This document shows positions 12,470-20,932 of a DNA stretch of 64,000 bases, one piece after another. The stretch is from Shewanella sediminis HAW-EB3. GTDB lineage: Bacteria; Pseudomonadota; Gammaproteobacteria; Enterobacterales; Shewanellaceae. Under the pieces are notes generated by a model that searched no databases, was not told the DNA's origin, and was given only the letters and a program-made list of their open reading frames with translations. The translations under genes and the position numbers were made by a program. Position 1 is the stretch's first letter. Each line of letters opens with the position of its first letter. Location: positions 1 to 64,000 of the forward strand of contig NC_009831.1 in assembly GCF_000018025.1 (NCBI RefSeq), in the 5' to 3' direction.

Positions 12470-13456
12470 TTAACCATTGGCCTCTATTGCTCGTTGAAGC
12501 CGGTAAAAATACTCTTCCCACTCGTAATTGGCATCATCAGCCTGATTTGGGCTCACATGAACAAATCGAACCTCTTCTCCGGGTCTGGTTTGGGCTAACT
12601 TCCAGAGATCGGCTTCAATAACGGTCGCTATTTTAGGATAACCCCCCGTGGTTTGTGAGTCGGCGAGTAATACTATGGGTTGCCCGGCGGGAGGGACTTG
12701 AACCGCTCCCGGCATGACGGCGTGTGATTCCATATCTTGTTGCTGCGCTAAGGATAATGTTATTCCGGATAGTCTGGCTCCCATCCTGTTGCTTTCGTTG
12801 GTGAGTTGCCAGGAGCTATTCCAGAAGGCCTTTTTTGATTCTTCCGAAAACAGTGGCATCTCTGGTCCGGGAAGGGCACGGATCTCATTCGAATATCCCC
12901 GCTGCACAGCACCGATTGGTTTCGATATTGCTCCGGCCTGACCTAACGCTAATCTATCTCCATCCTTAAGCACAGCGCCTAAGACACCGGAAAACCTGTC
13001 ACCTAAGAGTGAGTCCGACTTGAGTCGTAATTTGTTATTTGTCTCAGGGCTACCATCGCGTATTTCACCCTCTATTCCATCCACAATCCCGCCCTCGAGA
13101 GCGAGGTAGGCACGCATACCTGATTTTGGTCCTCTCAGGGTGAGGGTTTCGCCCGCTCTTATTTTATTTCGCCAGTTACACCAGATGTCGCGTTGGCCAA
13201 TAGATATTCGGTAGTTCGCTCCGGTTAACACAAACCAGGTGTCGCAGTTAAATTTAAGTTCAACTATACCGGAGGTTAGCTCAATGCCCGCCGATGCATC
13301 GCTATTGCCGAGGAGTCTATTTGCGAGTATTAAGGCGTGCCGATCCAGTGCGCCGCCCGTAGTTATTCCCAGATGGCGATAGCCTGTGCAGCCGAGATCC
13401 TGTACCGAAGAGTGCATACCAGCCTTGAGAACTTGGATACTATTTCTTTTAGTCAT
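12470..13456 (-). CDS. pxpC: 5-oxoprolinase subunit C (biotin-dependent carboxyltransferase-like)
   Basis: PxpC (KipA-like, AHS2 domain) is the second subunit of the PxpBC part of 5-oxoprolinase. The 328-residue protein shows the signature QDLGCTGYRHLGITTGGALD near the N-terminus, and VPPAGQPIVLLADSQTTGGYP and TRPGEEVRF near the C-terminus. It follows pxpB after 28 bp. Its last codons are duplicated just downstream (12362-12440). The function comes from the family and the three-gene context. Confidence 0.93.
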   Translation of the reverse strand: MTKRNSIQVLKAGMHSSVQDLGCTGYRHLGITTGGALDRHALILANRLLGNSDASAGIELTSGIVELKFNCDTWFVLTGANYRISIGQRDIWCNWRNKIRAGETLTLRGPKSGMRAYLALEGGIVDGIEGEIRDGSPETNNKLRLKSDSLLGDRFSGVLGAVLKDGDRLALGQAGAISKPIGAVQRGYSNEIRALPGPEMPLFSEESKKAFWNSSWQLTNESNRMGARLSGITLSLAQQQDMESHAVMPGAVQVPPAGQPIVLLADSQTTGGYPKIATVIEADLWKLAQTRPGEEVRFVHVSPNQADDANYEWEEYFYRLQRAIEANG

Positions 13457-13484
13457 TTTCTTTTAATCATTTTGATTCTGCTAA

Positions 13485-14171
13485 TTATTTGGCACTAAAC
13501 ACCAGACTTGTCACCGGAATAAATTGAACGGTATCACCGGGTTCGACAAGTGTTGGTGAGCCGATGGACTCCGGAGTAAACAGGGGCATATTGGTGCGGC
13601 CAATAAGTTGCCAGCCTCCGGGGGCGGACGCCGGATAAATACCTGTCTGATTGCCACCTATTCCAACGGAGCCAGCGGGAATTGATAATCTTGGCACTGC
13701 CAACCTGGGGGTAAACAGACTTGAGTCCAGTCCGTCAAGATAGGGGAAGCCTGGCTGAAATCCCAGAAACAGGACGGTATATTTCCCATTTGAATGTCGC
13801 CGCACTACCTCCTTACAACTGAGTTGGTGATACTTGGCCAGCCGTTCCAAATCCGGACCAAATTCTCCCCCATAGACAAGAGGGATCTCTACATTTCGGC
13901 CACTGAGACTCATCTCTTTCGCCTGTAGCCAGAGTGTGCCTAATTGAGCTAACCAATAATTTATTCGATTGTTACTCTTCACAAAGAGGGTGAGGTTGTT
14001 CATGCCGGGGACGATATCGATAAATTCATCTGTCTGTCTGCATCGATCGGCCAACCACCAAATTTTGCGTTGGATACTGAGTCTCGATACCTCCGGAAAG
14101 TAATTGGTGCTGTCTATAACTACTGCACCTTCCCCCAACCTAAAAACCTTAGGAGTCTGCTCTGTTGTCAT
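13485..14171 (-). CDS. pxpB: 5-oxoprolinase subunit B (KipI-like)
   Basis: PxpB (AHS1/KipI domain) pairs with PxpC in ATP-dependent 5-oxoproline cleavage. The 228-residue protein contains GFQPGFPYLDGL and the conserved VPRLSIPAGSVGIGGNQTGIYP segment. It is the first gene of the leftward pxpBCA set. In Bacillus the related KipI inhibits sporulation kinase KinA, but the presence of pxpA and pxpC points to metabolism here. Confidence 0.93.
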   Translation of the reverse strand: MTTEQTPKVFRLGEGAVVIDSTNYFPEVSRLSIQRKIWWLADRCRQTDEFIDIVPGMNNLTLFVKSNNRINYWLAQLGTLWLQAKEMSLSGRNVEIPLVYGGEFGPDLERLAKYHQLSCKEVVRRHSNGKYTVLFLGFQPGFPYLDGLDSSLFTPRLAVPRLSIPAGSVGIGGNQTGIYPASAPGGWQLIGRTNMPLFTPESIGSPTLVEPGDTVQFIPVTSLVFSAK

Positions 14172-14220
14172 TTATTGCTTCTTATTGTGGCCACTTAAGT
14201 TAGTTTCGACATTCATCGTC

Positions 14221-14267
14221 GTAAAAACAAGCAGTAAGTATAACTTTGAGTCGGAATTTGTTTTTAC
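14221..14267. repeat. Inverted repeat upstream of pxpB
   Basis: GTAAAAACAA at 14221 pairs with TTGTTTTTAC ending at 14267, with about 26 bp between the arms. It sits next to the left end of the MITE-like element. Its role is unknown; it could be an operator or part of an older insertion. Confidence 0.5.
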
Positions 14268-14272
14268 TGCTT

Positions 14273-14536
14273 ATACCCAAACCACCTTAAAATGCAGGAT
14301 TCAGCATGTCGAGAAGTGACAGAATTCAAGGCATGAAATAGTAGGACTAGTTATTCTAATTCAATATTTCATAACGCAGAAAAATGTTACTTCTCGCCTT
14401 GCCCTTCGGGAGTACCCGTAGAATATCTGCACTGCGTTAGTGATATCAATAAGGGAATAACCATTCTCTCAATCACTGCCTTGTTCAGTTATCATACGGG
14501 AGCTCTGAAACGAGCATTTTGAGGTAGCTTGGGTAT
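14273..14536. mobile_element. MITE-like element with 23-bp terminal inverted repeats
   Basis: The left end starts ATACCCAAACCACCTTAAAA and the right end reads, on the other strand, ATACCCAAGCTACCTCAAAA; over 23 bp the two differ at only three positions. The 264-bp element has no open frame of note, so it cannot move itself. Size, inverted ends and lack of coding fit a miniature inverted-repeat transposable element. It sits between pxpB and the HDOD gene, which are divergently transcribed. The parental transposase is not in the window. Confidence 0.75.
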
Positions 14537-14649
14537 ATGATAGAGGATAGAATCCCCGCTATCTGTTTTTGTCTTAGTGTAGTCATAGAATATTGTCCTA
14601 TAATCTTTCTGTACCTCTATTACATTCCCTTTATATCCGGTCATAAAAA

Positions 14650-15705
14650 GTGGTCATAAAATTATTCCAGAAAATCTTCAATATCAGAGATAATGCTGTC
14701 GTTTCTCAGCCTAAAAGTTTCAGTCAGAACCCTGAATTACAGCAGATATCAAGCAACAAACCTAAGGCGAGTCTTGAGCCGTTAAGTGCTGTTGAAGACT
14801 CTGTCGATGTTTCGGCACTCTTCTATAGCCTGCTTTTTCCTGCAAGACAAAAAGATCAGGGAGGGGTCGCTAATAACTTAGAGAAAAATGTCATCGGCGA
14901 TGTGGAACGAGCCTTGTCTTCGCCTATGGCGATTGCAGAAAATGTGCTTAAGTTGCCGACTCGTATGGCTGAACTTAATAAGAAACTGGGCGATGAAAGT
15001 GTCGATATCAAGGTATTACTCGAACTCATGCAGAAAGATCCTGTACTGAGTGTAGAGGTTCTCAAGCTATGTAACTCTCCCGTCTTTAAGCGTTCAGAGA
15101 GAGAGGTGACAAGCCTTCAGCAAGCCTTCGTGCAGTTAGGTCGAGATCAATTAAGGCGTTTCGTTACTACCTCTCTGGTACGGGAGATGATAGAGATAAA
15201 ACCCATCTATTATCGACGCTTTGGTTTACAGATATGGCGTCACTCTATGCAGGTGGCATTTTTGTCTTCTGAGTTAGCGGGTGAGTTGTCAAATGATGAT
15301 CCCGATACAGCCTTTATGTTAGGTCTGCTCCATGATGTGGGTAAGATAGCTATCTTTAAGATGTTGTTGGATGAGTTTAACTTAGCCGATCCCGGTGAGC
15401 AGCCCTGTTCCTCTCTGTTTAGACAGGTGATGACCTCTAAGTCATTAAGTTTAAGCGCACTTCTGGCTCGGTGTTGGCAGTTGCCGGCAAGTTTTGAGGT
15501 AACTCTGAACGCATTAGCCAATACGAGTGCTAAGCCAACCGAAAGACTTGCCGCCGTAGTCTGGAGGGCTAACTTAATCAGCGAGTGCTCTATGCTACAT
15601 CAAGCCGGAAAGTTAGATGAGTTCGGTTTAAACCGTTTACTCATCGATGCAGATCTAACACGGGAAGAGTTTGATCTCTTTCATGAGAAGCTGAAAGAGT
15701 TTTAA
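14650..15705 (+). CDS. HDOD domain signalling protein
   Basis: A 351-residue soluble protein with a central HDOD domain (about residues 95-300), a catalytically dead relative of HD-GYP found in regulators of signalling and stress. Visible features are SSPMAIAENVLKLP at the domain start, KDPVLSVEVLKLCNSP, and a later HD-like GLLHDVGKIAIF. The first 90 residues are low in known motifs. The chosen GTG start at 14650 has no clear ribosome binding site, so the start is unsure. The exact role is unknown; related proteins act in motility, biofilm or c-di-GMP networks. Confidence 0.85.
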   Translation: MVIKLFQKIFNIRDNAVVSQPKSFSQNPELQQISSNKPKASLEPLSAVEDSVDVSALFYSLLFPARQKDQGGVANNLEKNVIGDVERALSSPMAIAENVLKLPTRMAELNKKLGDESVDIKVLLELMQKDPVLSVEVLKLCNSPVFKRSEREVTSLQQAFVQLGRDQLRRFVTTSLVREMIEIKPIYYRRFGLQIWRHSMQVAFLSSELAGELSNDDPDTAFMLGLLHDVGKIAIFKMLLDEFNLADPGEQPCSSLFRQVMTSKSLSLSALLARCWQLPASFEVTLNALANTSAKPTERLAAVVWRANLISECSMLHQAGKLDEFGLNRLLIDADLTREEFDLFHEKLKEF

Positions 15706-15737
15706 AAAAAAGCCTCAGATTTCTCTGAGGCTTTTTA
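15706..15737. terminator. Bidirectional terminator between HDOD gene and glyS
   Basis: A perfect hairpin AAAAGCCTCAGA-TTTC-TCTGAGGCTTTTT lies right after the HDOD gene stop. With A and T runs on both sides it suits both the rightward HDOD gene and the leftward glyS. Confidence 0.9.
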
Positions 15738-15773
15738 GTATCTAGTTCCTAGAACCTAGGCTCTAGGATCTTC

Positions 15774-17843
15774 TTATTGCAGTAATGAAATATCTGCAGC
15801 ATGCAGGAACTGCTCGCGTAGGCTGGATAGTAGCGCTAAACGGTTGTTCTTCAGTGCTTCATCGTCGGCCATAACCATCACATCTTCGAAGAAGGTATCG
15901 ACGCTTTCACGCAGATCCGCAAGCAGCGCTAATGCTTCCTGATAGTTAGCAGCAGCAAACAGCGGTGCCAGTTGTGGCTGAAGTTCGTTTAGCTTTTCGG
16001 CTAATACTTTCTCAGCATTCTCAACTAACAAGCCTGCATCGATAGCTGCCGGAAGTTCACCCTCAACTTTAGCCAGAATATTAGATACACGTTTGTTGGC
16101 AGCGGCAAGTGCCGATGCTTGTTCAAGACTTCTAAAGTGAGATACTGCTTTGATACGACTATCGAAATCGGCTGGTGATGTAGGGCGACGTGCCAATACG
16201 GCTAAGATAACGTCTACGCTAACACCTTGATCTTGATACCAGGCGCGGAAGCGACCCATAAAGAACTCTAGTACCTGCTCGGCAGCCTTATCATTGGTAA
16301 GGTTGCTACCATGTAGCTCTTGCGCCTTAGCGATAAGGTCTATAAGGTTTAGCGGCAGGTTGTTCTCGACGCAGATACGCAGGATACCGATAGCTGCACG
16401 GCGAAGTGCGAATGGATCGGCAGCGCCCTTAGGTGCTTGGCCAATACCGAAAATACCCACTAAAGTATCGAGCTTTTCAGCTAAAGCGACACATACAGAG
16501 ACAGGCGCAGTTGGAACCGTGTCACCAGAGAACTTAGGCTTGTATTGCTCTTGCAGGGCAAGGGCTACCGCTTCAGTTTCACCGTTCAGGCGTGCGTAAT
16601 GCATACCCATAGTGCCCTGAAGATCAGTAAACTCCATTACCATGTTGGTCATCAGGTCAGATTTAGACAGTAAACCTGCGCGAGCCGCTTCATCAGCGTT
16701 AGCATCTATGCTGTTAGCAATAAACCCAGCCATATCTGAGATGCGCGCGACACGATCTTTGATGGTGCCCAGTTGCTTCTGGAATATCACGGTTTCTAAA
16801 CTCGTAAGGCGAGACTCCAGAGAGTCTTTCTTATCGGTTTCGAAGAAGAATTCTGCATCGGCAAGACGTGGGCGAACCACTCTCTCGTTGCCCGCAATAA
16901 TCTGCTGTGGATCTTTAGATTCGATATTAGTAACGAAGATAAAGTTAGGCATTAGCTGACCTGCTTTATCGAATACAGGGAAGTACTTCTGATCGCCTTT
17001 CATTGTGTAAACCAAAGCTTCGGCGGGTACATCCAGGAACTTCTCTTCGAAATTGGCGGTTAATACCACAGGCCACTCGACCAGAGAGGTCACCTCTTCA
17101 AGTAGATCGTCTTCGAGATCGGCTACGCCACCAATCTTGGCGGCAGCAGCTTCAGCACCGGCTTTAATCAGTGCTTTACGCACCTCATAATTGGCCTCTA
17201 CTTTACCTTGTTCTTTTAGTGCTGATAGGTAGTTGTCGGCATGAACAAGCTCGAAGCTTGCTTTGCCCATAAAGCGGTGACCACGAATAATGCGAGCCGA
17301 CTTTTGACCTAACAACTCACCTTCAACCACTTCACTTCCAAGCAGCATAGTCACAGTGTGAACCGGACGAATAAACTGAGTGGTGTTGTTACCCCAGCGC
17401 ATAGGCTTAGGGATAGGTAACTTGTCTAAAGAGCGCTGCGCCATAGCGGCAATAAGGCTCTTAGTTTCAACACCAACCACTTTAGCTTGGTGTAACAGCC
17501 ATTCACCTTTATCGGTTTTAAGACGTCCGGCTTGCTCAACAGTAATACCATTACCACGAGCCCAGCCCATAGCGGCTTTTGTTGGGTTACCGTCAGTATC
17601 GAAGGCTTGAGCGATAGCTGGTCCACGTTTTTCTACCACTTTGTCAGCCTGAGCTAAAGCAAGTTGGTTAACGCAGATTGCTAAACGGCGAGGGGCCGCA
17701 TGCCATACTGCAGACTCAAAGCTGAGTTCTGCTTTTTTTAGTTCATCAGTAAAATTGCTAAGAAAAGACTCAGCTAACTTACGTAATGATTTTGGAGGTA
17801 GTTCTTCTGTGCCTACTTCAATCAGTAAGTTTTCAAAATTCAT
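15774..17843 (-). CDS. glyS: Glycine--tRNA ligase beta subunit
   Basis: GlyS is the tRNA-binding subunit of the alpha2beta2 glycyl-tRNA synthetase. The 689-residue protein matches the E. coli length and starts with the typical [20 protein letters not shown]. It contains the conserved [10 protein letters not shown] and the segment around VTNIESKDP, and a DALR-type anticodon-binding end. It follows glyQ after 11 bp in the same leftward transcript. Confidence 0.97.
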   Translation of the reverse strand: MNFENLLIEVGTEELPPKSLRKLAESFLSNFTDELKKAELSFESAVWHAAPRRLAICVNQLALAQADKVVEKRGPAIAQAFDTDGNPTKAAMGWARGNGITVEQAGRLKTDKGEWLLHQAKVVGVETKSLIAAMAQRSLDKLPIPKPMRWGNNTTQFIRPVHTVTMLLGSEVVEGELLGQKSARIIRGHRFMGKASFELVHADNYLSALKEQGKVEANYEVRKALIKAGAEAAAAKIGGVADLEDDLLEEVTSLVEWPVVLTANFEEKFLDVPAEALVYTMKGDQKYFPVFDKAGQLMPNFIFVTNIESKDPQQIIAGNERVVRPRLADAEFFFETDKKDSLESRLTSLETVIFQKQLGTIKDRVARISDMAGFIANSIDANADEAARAGLLSKSDLMTNMVMEFTDLQGTMGMHYARLNGETEAVALALQEQYKPKFSGDTVPTAPVSVCVALAEKLDTLVGIFGIGQAPKGAADPFALRRAAIGILRICVENNLPLNLIDLIAKAQELHGSNLTNDKAAEQVLEFFMGRFRAWYQDQGVSVDVILAVLARRPTSPADFDSRIKAVSHFRSLEQASALAAANKRVSNILAKVEGELPAAIDAGLLVENAEKVLAEKLNELQPQLAPLFAAANYQEALALLADLRESVDTFFEDVMVMADDEALKNNRLALLSSLREQFLHAADISLLQ

Positions 17844-17854
17844 TTGTTATTCCT

Positions 17855-18760
17855 CTACTTACAGATTGGGAAGCCGAGAGCTTCACGGGCTTGATAGTAA
17901 GACTCCGCAACGCCTTTAGCCATAGTGCGAACGCGTAAGATATAACGCTGGCGTTCGGTCACTGAGATAGCGTGGCGCGCATCAAGCAAGTTAAATGCGT
18001 GAGAGGCTTTCATTACTTGCTCGTAGGCAGGCAGTGGAAGGGGCTTTTCAAGATTTAGCAGATGCTGGCAAGCTTTTTCGCAGTCATCAAAGGTTCTGAA
18101 TAACACTTCAACATTAGCGTGTTCAAAGTTATAAGCTGACTGTTCAACTTCGTTCTGGTGAAAAATATCACCATACATAACTTTGCCCATTGGGCCGTCA
18201 GTCCATACTAGATCGTATACGTTATCGACTTCCTGGATGTACATAGCAAGACGTTCAAGACCGTAAGTGATCTCGCCGGTAACAGGCTTACACTCTAATC
18301 CACCCACTTGCTGGAAGTAAGTAAATTGCGACACTTCCATGCCGTTTAACCAGACTTCCCAGCCAAGACCCCAGGCACCAAGAGTCGGTGACTCCCAGTT
18401 GTCTTCAACGAAGCGCACGTCATGAATGTCCATGTCGATACCAGCGGCTGCTAAAGAACCAAGATAAAGCTCTTGAATATTGTCCGGAGACGGCTTTAAC
18501 ACTACCTGGAATTGATAGAAGTGTTGTAGGCGATTCGGGTTGTCGCCGTAACGGCCATCAGTAGGGCGGCGACTAGGTTGAACATAAGCACAGCTCATCG
18601 GCTCTGGGCCTAATGCTCGTAAGAAGGTCATAGGGTGGAATGTCCCCGCTCCTACTTCCATGTCCAATGGTTGAACGATTGCGCAACCTTGCTGCGCCCA
18701 GAACTCCTGCAGGGTCATAATGAAACCCTGGAATGTCTTTACGTCATGTTTCGTCGTCAT
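17855..18760 (-). CDS. glyQ: Glycine--tRNA ligase alpha subunit
   Basis: GlyQ is the catalytic subunit of the heterotetrameric glycyl-tRNA synthetase, making glycyl-AMP and charging tRNA-Gly. The 301-residue protein has the family's conserved start [18 protein letters not shown], then [19 protein letters not shown] and [19 protein letters not shown]. It is co-transcribed with glyS and diverges from tag. Confidence 0.98.
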   Translation of the reverse strand: MTTKHDVKTFQGFIMTLQEFWAQQGCAIVQPLDMEVGAGTFHPMTFLRALGPEPMSCAYVQPSRRPTDGRYGDNPNRLQHFYQFQVVLKPSPDNIQELYLGSLAAAGIDMDIHDVRFVEDNWESPTLGAWGLGWEVWLNGMEVSQFTYFQQVGGLECKPVTGEITYGLERLAMYIQEVDNVYDLVWTDGPMGKVMYGDIFHQNEVEQSAYNFEHANVEVLFRTFDDCEKACQHLLNLEKPLPLPAYEQVMKASHAFNLLDARHAISVTERQRYILRVRTMAKGVAESYYQAREALGFPICK

Positions 18761-18916
18761 GTCTACTATCTACGCCGTCAGGATGATACCAACCTTTCTT
18801 TATGCTATTTAAGCATGCAGAACTAGCTTGGAAATTGAAAAAATGGTTTCGATTATACCTTGTAGATTTGGTCATATGTAGGTTATTTTTTATCACACAA
18901 GAGAAAAATTGGAAAA

Positions 18917-19507
18917 ATGACCATGGAAATGCAACGTTGTAGTTGGGTTGGGGCCGATGACCTATATCAGGCGTATCACGATAAGGTATGGGGGCGTCCC
19001 GTTTATGATAGCCAGGAGCTGTTTGCTAAGCTCTGTTTAGATGGTCAACAGGCGGGTCTATCTTGGATCACTATCCTCAAGAAACAGCAAAATTATGAGG
19101 CCGCATTCGCTAACTTCGATCCGGTGATTATAGCGAAATTTGACGATGAAAAAGTTGAAGCGCTACTTCAGGACAAAGGAATAGTGCGTAACAGGCTAAA
19201 GGTAAACTCGATAATCAAAAACGCCCGCGGCTATATCAGCTATACAGAACAGGGGAATGATTTTTCCGAATTTCTATGGAGCTTCGTCGGTGGGACACCC
19301 ATAGTGAACACATTCAAGACTATGGCAGAGGTTCCTGCGCAGACGCCAGAATCGGAGGAGATGTCTAAGGCATTGAAAAAGCTTGGGTTTAACTTTGTCG
19401 GCCCCACCATCTGTTACGCATTTATGCAGGCCGTTGGCATGGTTAACGATCATACAACAGATTGTTTTTGTTATGATTTACATCTAGAAGGATCCGAGGG
19501 AGAATAA
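18917..19507 (+). CDS. tag: DNA-3-methyladenine glycosylase I
   Basis: Tag removes 3-methyladenine from alkylated DNA in base excision repair. The 196-residue protein shows YHDKVWGRPVYD near the start, LDGQQAGLSWITIL, and the C-terminal zinc-ligand pattern NDHTTDCFCY; an N-terminal Cys in QRCSWVG completes the site. Three in-frame ATG codons lie at 18917, 18923 and 18929. The last gives the shortest, most family-like N-terminus; the first has a GGAAAA stretch just upstream. The gene is divergent from glyQ. Confidence 0.93.
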   Translation: MTMEMQRCSWVGADDLYQAYHDKVWGRPVYDSQELFAKLCLDGQQAGLSWITILKKQQNYEAAFANFDPVIIAKFDDEKVEALLQDKGIVRNRLKVNSIIKNARGYISYTEQGNDFSEFLWSFVGGTPIVNTFKTMAEVPAQTPESEEMSKALKKLGFNFVGPTICYAFMQAVGMVNDHTTDCFCYDLHLEGSEGE

Positions 19508-19527
19508 CGCTCCTTCTATAAGGAGCG
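19508..19527 (+). other. Hairpin after tag
   Basis: CGCTCCTT pairs with AAGGAGCG over a four-base loop immediately after the tag stop. There is no T run, so it may be a weak terminator or an mRNA-stabilising stem. Confidence 0.4.
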
Positions 19528-19575
19528 GTTTAAGACCGTTTCTTTGGCCGTTATTTAGTTTTGGATCTTGTGTTG

Positions 19576-20742
19576 ATGAGTCATAAAAGCGCTGCCTTTA
19601 TTTGGTGTTCTAACTACGTCTTTCAGTTCTTCTTTTGTTTTGGAATTTTTCTCCCTTTTTATCAACTCTGGTTGAGTGAGCAGGGGATGGGAAGTGAGAG
19701 CATAGGTATTATTCTGGCCGTGGGCTTAATGAGTCGCTGCGTAGCAAGCATAGTCGGTGGGATATTAGCCAAACATGAGAGTCAGTACCAAAACGTACTA
19801 AGAGTGGTCAGCGCTTTGGGTTTGTGTACCGCCGTCTCTATGGTTTATTGGAGCCCGAGTTTTTATCATCTGTTGATACTCACGGTATTGTTTAATGCCG
19901 CCATAGCTCCTGTGTTTGGATTATCCGATGCAATTATAGCTACCTTAGACAAGAGAAAAATTCTCAGCTACGGACCGACCCGCATGTGGGGATCGCTTGG
20001 TTTTGTCGGTGCAACTGTGGTTGGTGGCTATTGCTTTGAACTCTGGACCATCAGTGTTCTGCCTATCATTCTCATCATCAGCTGTAGCCTGATGCTCTTT
20101 TCGGTAACTCTAAAGTGCCCTGATCTGCAGACAGCTCGGTCGCAACATAAAGTTTTAGAAGAAGATGGAAAGCACTGGCTTGGTGCCGAACTTATCCTCT
20201 TGTTGGGAATATTATCTTTACTGCAGGGAAGTCATGGCTTCTTTTACGGATTCAGCTCCGTATATTGGCAAGAGATAGGTATAGCAGAAGGGGTTATTGG
20301 ATACCTGTGGGGAATATCTATAGTCAGTGAGATTCTGGTGTTTATCTTTGCTAAGAAGGCTTTTAGTAATGTGTCGCCTAAGCTGTTACTTCAAATTGCC
20401 AGTGCTGGGGTTCTTGTGCGTTGGGGAGCGCTCTCACTTGCTGAGCAACCTTTGTATATCGCATTGAGTCAAACACTGCATGGGGTGACGTTTGCTATGA
20501 CCCATCTTGCAGCAATTAAGTCTATTCAGCTGTACCTGCCCGAATCTCAGATGGCAAAATTTCAAGGTTTGTATAACGGTCTATATATGGCGGTGACGGC
20601 ACTCGTTACCTTCATCACAGGTTACCTGTTCGATAGCCTTAAAGCCGATCTGTTTATCGCGATGGCGCTTTTTGGTGTGGTTGGGTTTGTGCTCACCTTT
20701 TCTTTGAATCTGAAACCGATCAAAAATCCCGTCACGGTATAA
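19576..20742 (+). CDS. MFS transporter, HcaT/3-phenylpropionate family
   Basis: An inner-membrane transporter of the major facilitator superfamily with about 12 hydrophobic segments. I choose the ATG at 19576, giving 388 residues; a TTG 15 bases upstream is also in frame. The start FQFFFCFGIFLPFYQLWLSE and the cytoplasmic GPTRMWGSLGFVGA after helix 4 are typical of HcaT-like nucleoside/phenylpropionate-type symporters. Substrate is unknown. The stop codon lies in a TAATACC repeat motif also present at 60596-60835. Confidence 0.85.
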   Translation: MSHKSAAFIWCSNYVFQFFFCFGIFLPFYQLWLSEQGMGSESIGIILAVGLMSRCVASIVGGILAKHESQYQNVLRVVSALGLCTAVSMVYWSPSFYHLLILTVLFNAAIAPVFGLSDAIIATLDKRKILSYGPTRMWGSLGFVGATVVGGYCFELWTISVLPIILIISCSLMLFSVTLKCPDLQTARSQHKVLEEDGKHWLGAELILLLGILSLLQGSHGFFYGFSSVYWQEIGIAEGVIGYLWGISIVSEILVFIFAKKAFSNVSPKLLLQIASAGVLVRWGALSLAEQPLYIALSQTLHGVTFAMTHLAAIKSIQLYLPESQMAKFQGLYNGLYMAVTALVTFITGYLFDSLKADLFIAMALFGVVGFVLTFSLNLKPIKNPVTV

Positions 20743-20755
20743 TACCAATCGGTAT
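20742..20755. repeat. Solo copy of the ATACCAATCGGTAT repeat
   Basis: ATACCAATCGGTAT is a short imperfect palindrome identical to the left end of the 240-bp element at 60596-60835. Here only one end is present, and it overlaps the last base of the transporter stop codon. Confidence 0.65.
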
Positions 20756-20781
20756 AAAATTCATTGAGGTTAGATATTAAA

Positions 20782-20811
20782 AAAAGAGTGTTCCACGTGG
20801 AACACTCTTTT
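20782..20811. promoter_or_regulatory. parS site inside a perfect 30-bp hairpin
   Basis: TGTTCCACGTGGAACA (20789-20804) matches the Pseudomonas-type chromosomal parS. It is the centre of a perfect 30-bp palindrome flanked by A and T runs, between convergent genes (the transporter and the amidohydrolase). The same DNA therefore looks like both a ParB site and a bidirectional terminator, although a perfect palindrome leaves little room for a loop. Binding and termination are inferred. Confidence 0.8.
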
Positions 20812-20932
20812 ATTTTATCGCTTTTCCCTCAGTACACATTCTATCTATGTCTTTTCGCTTAGCGATTTTAAATTATTTTTTGCTTTTTCATTTAAAAAAT
20901 AATTTTCCTGAAACCAATTTTTTCGGGACTAC

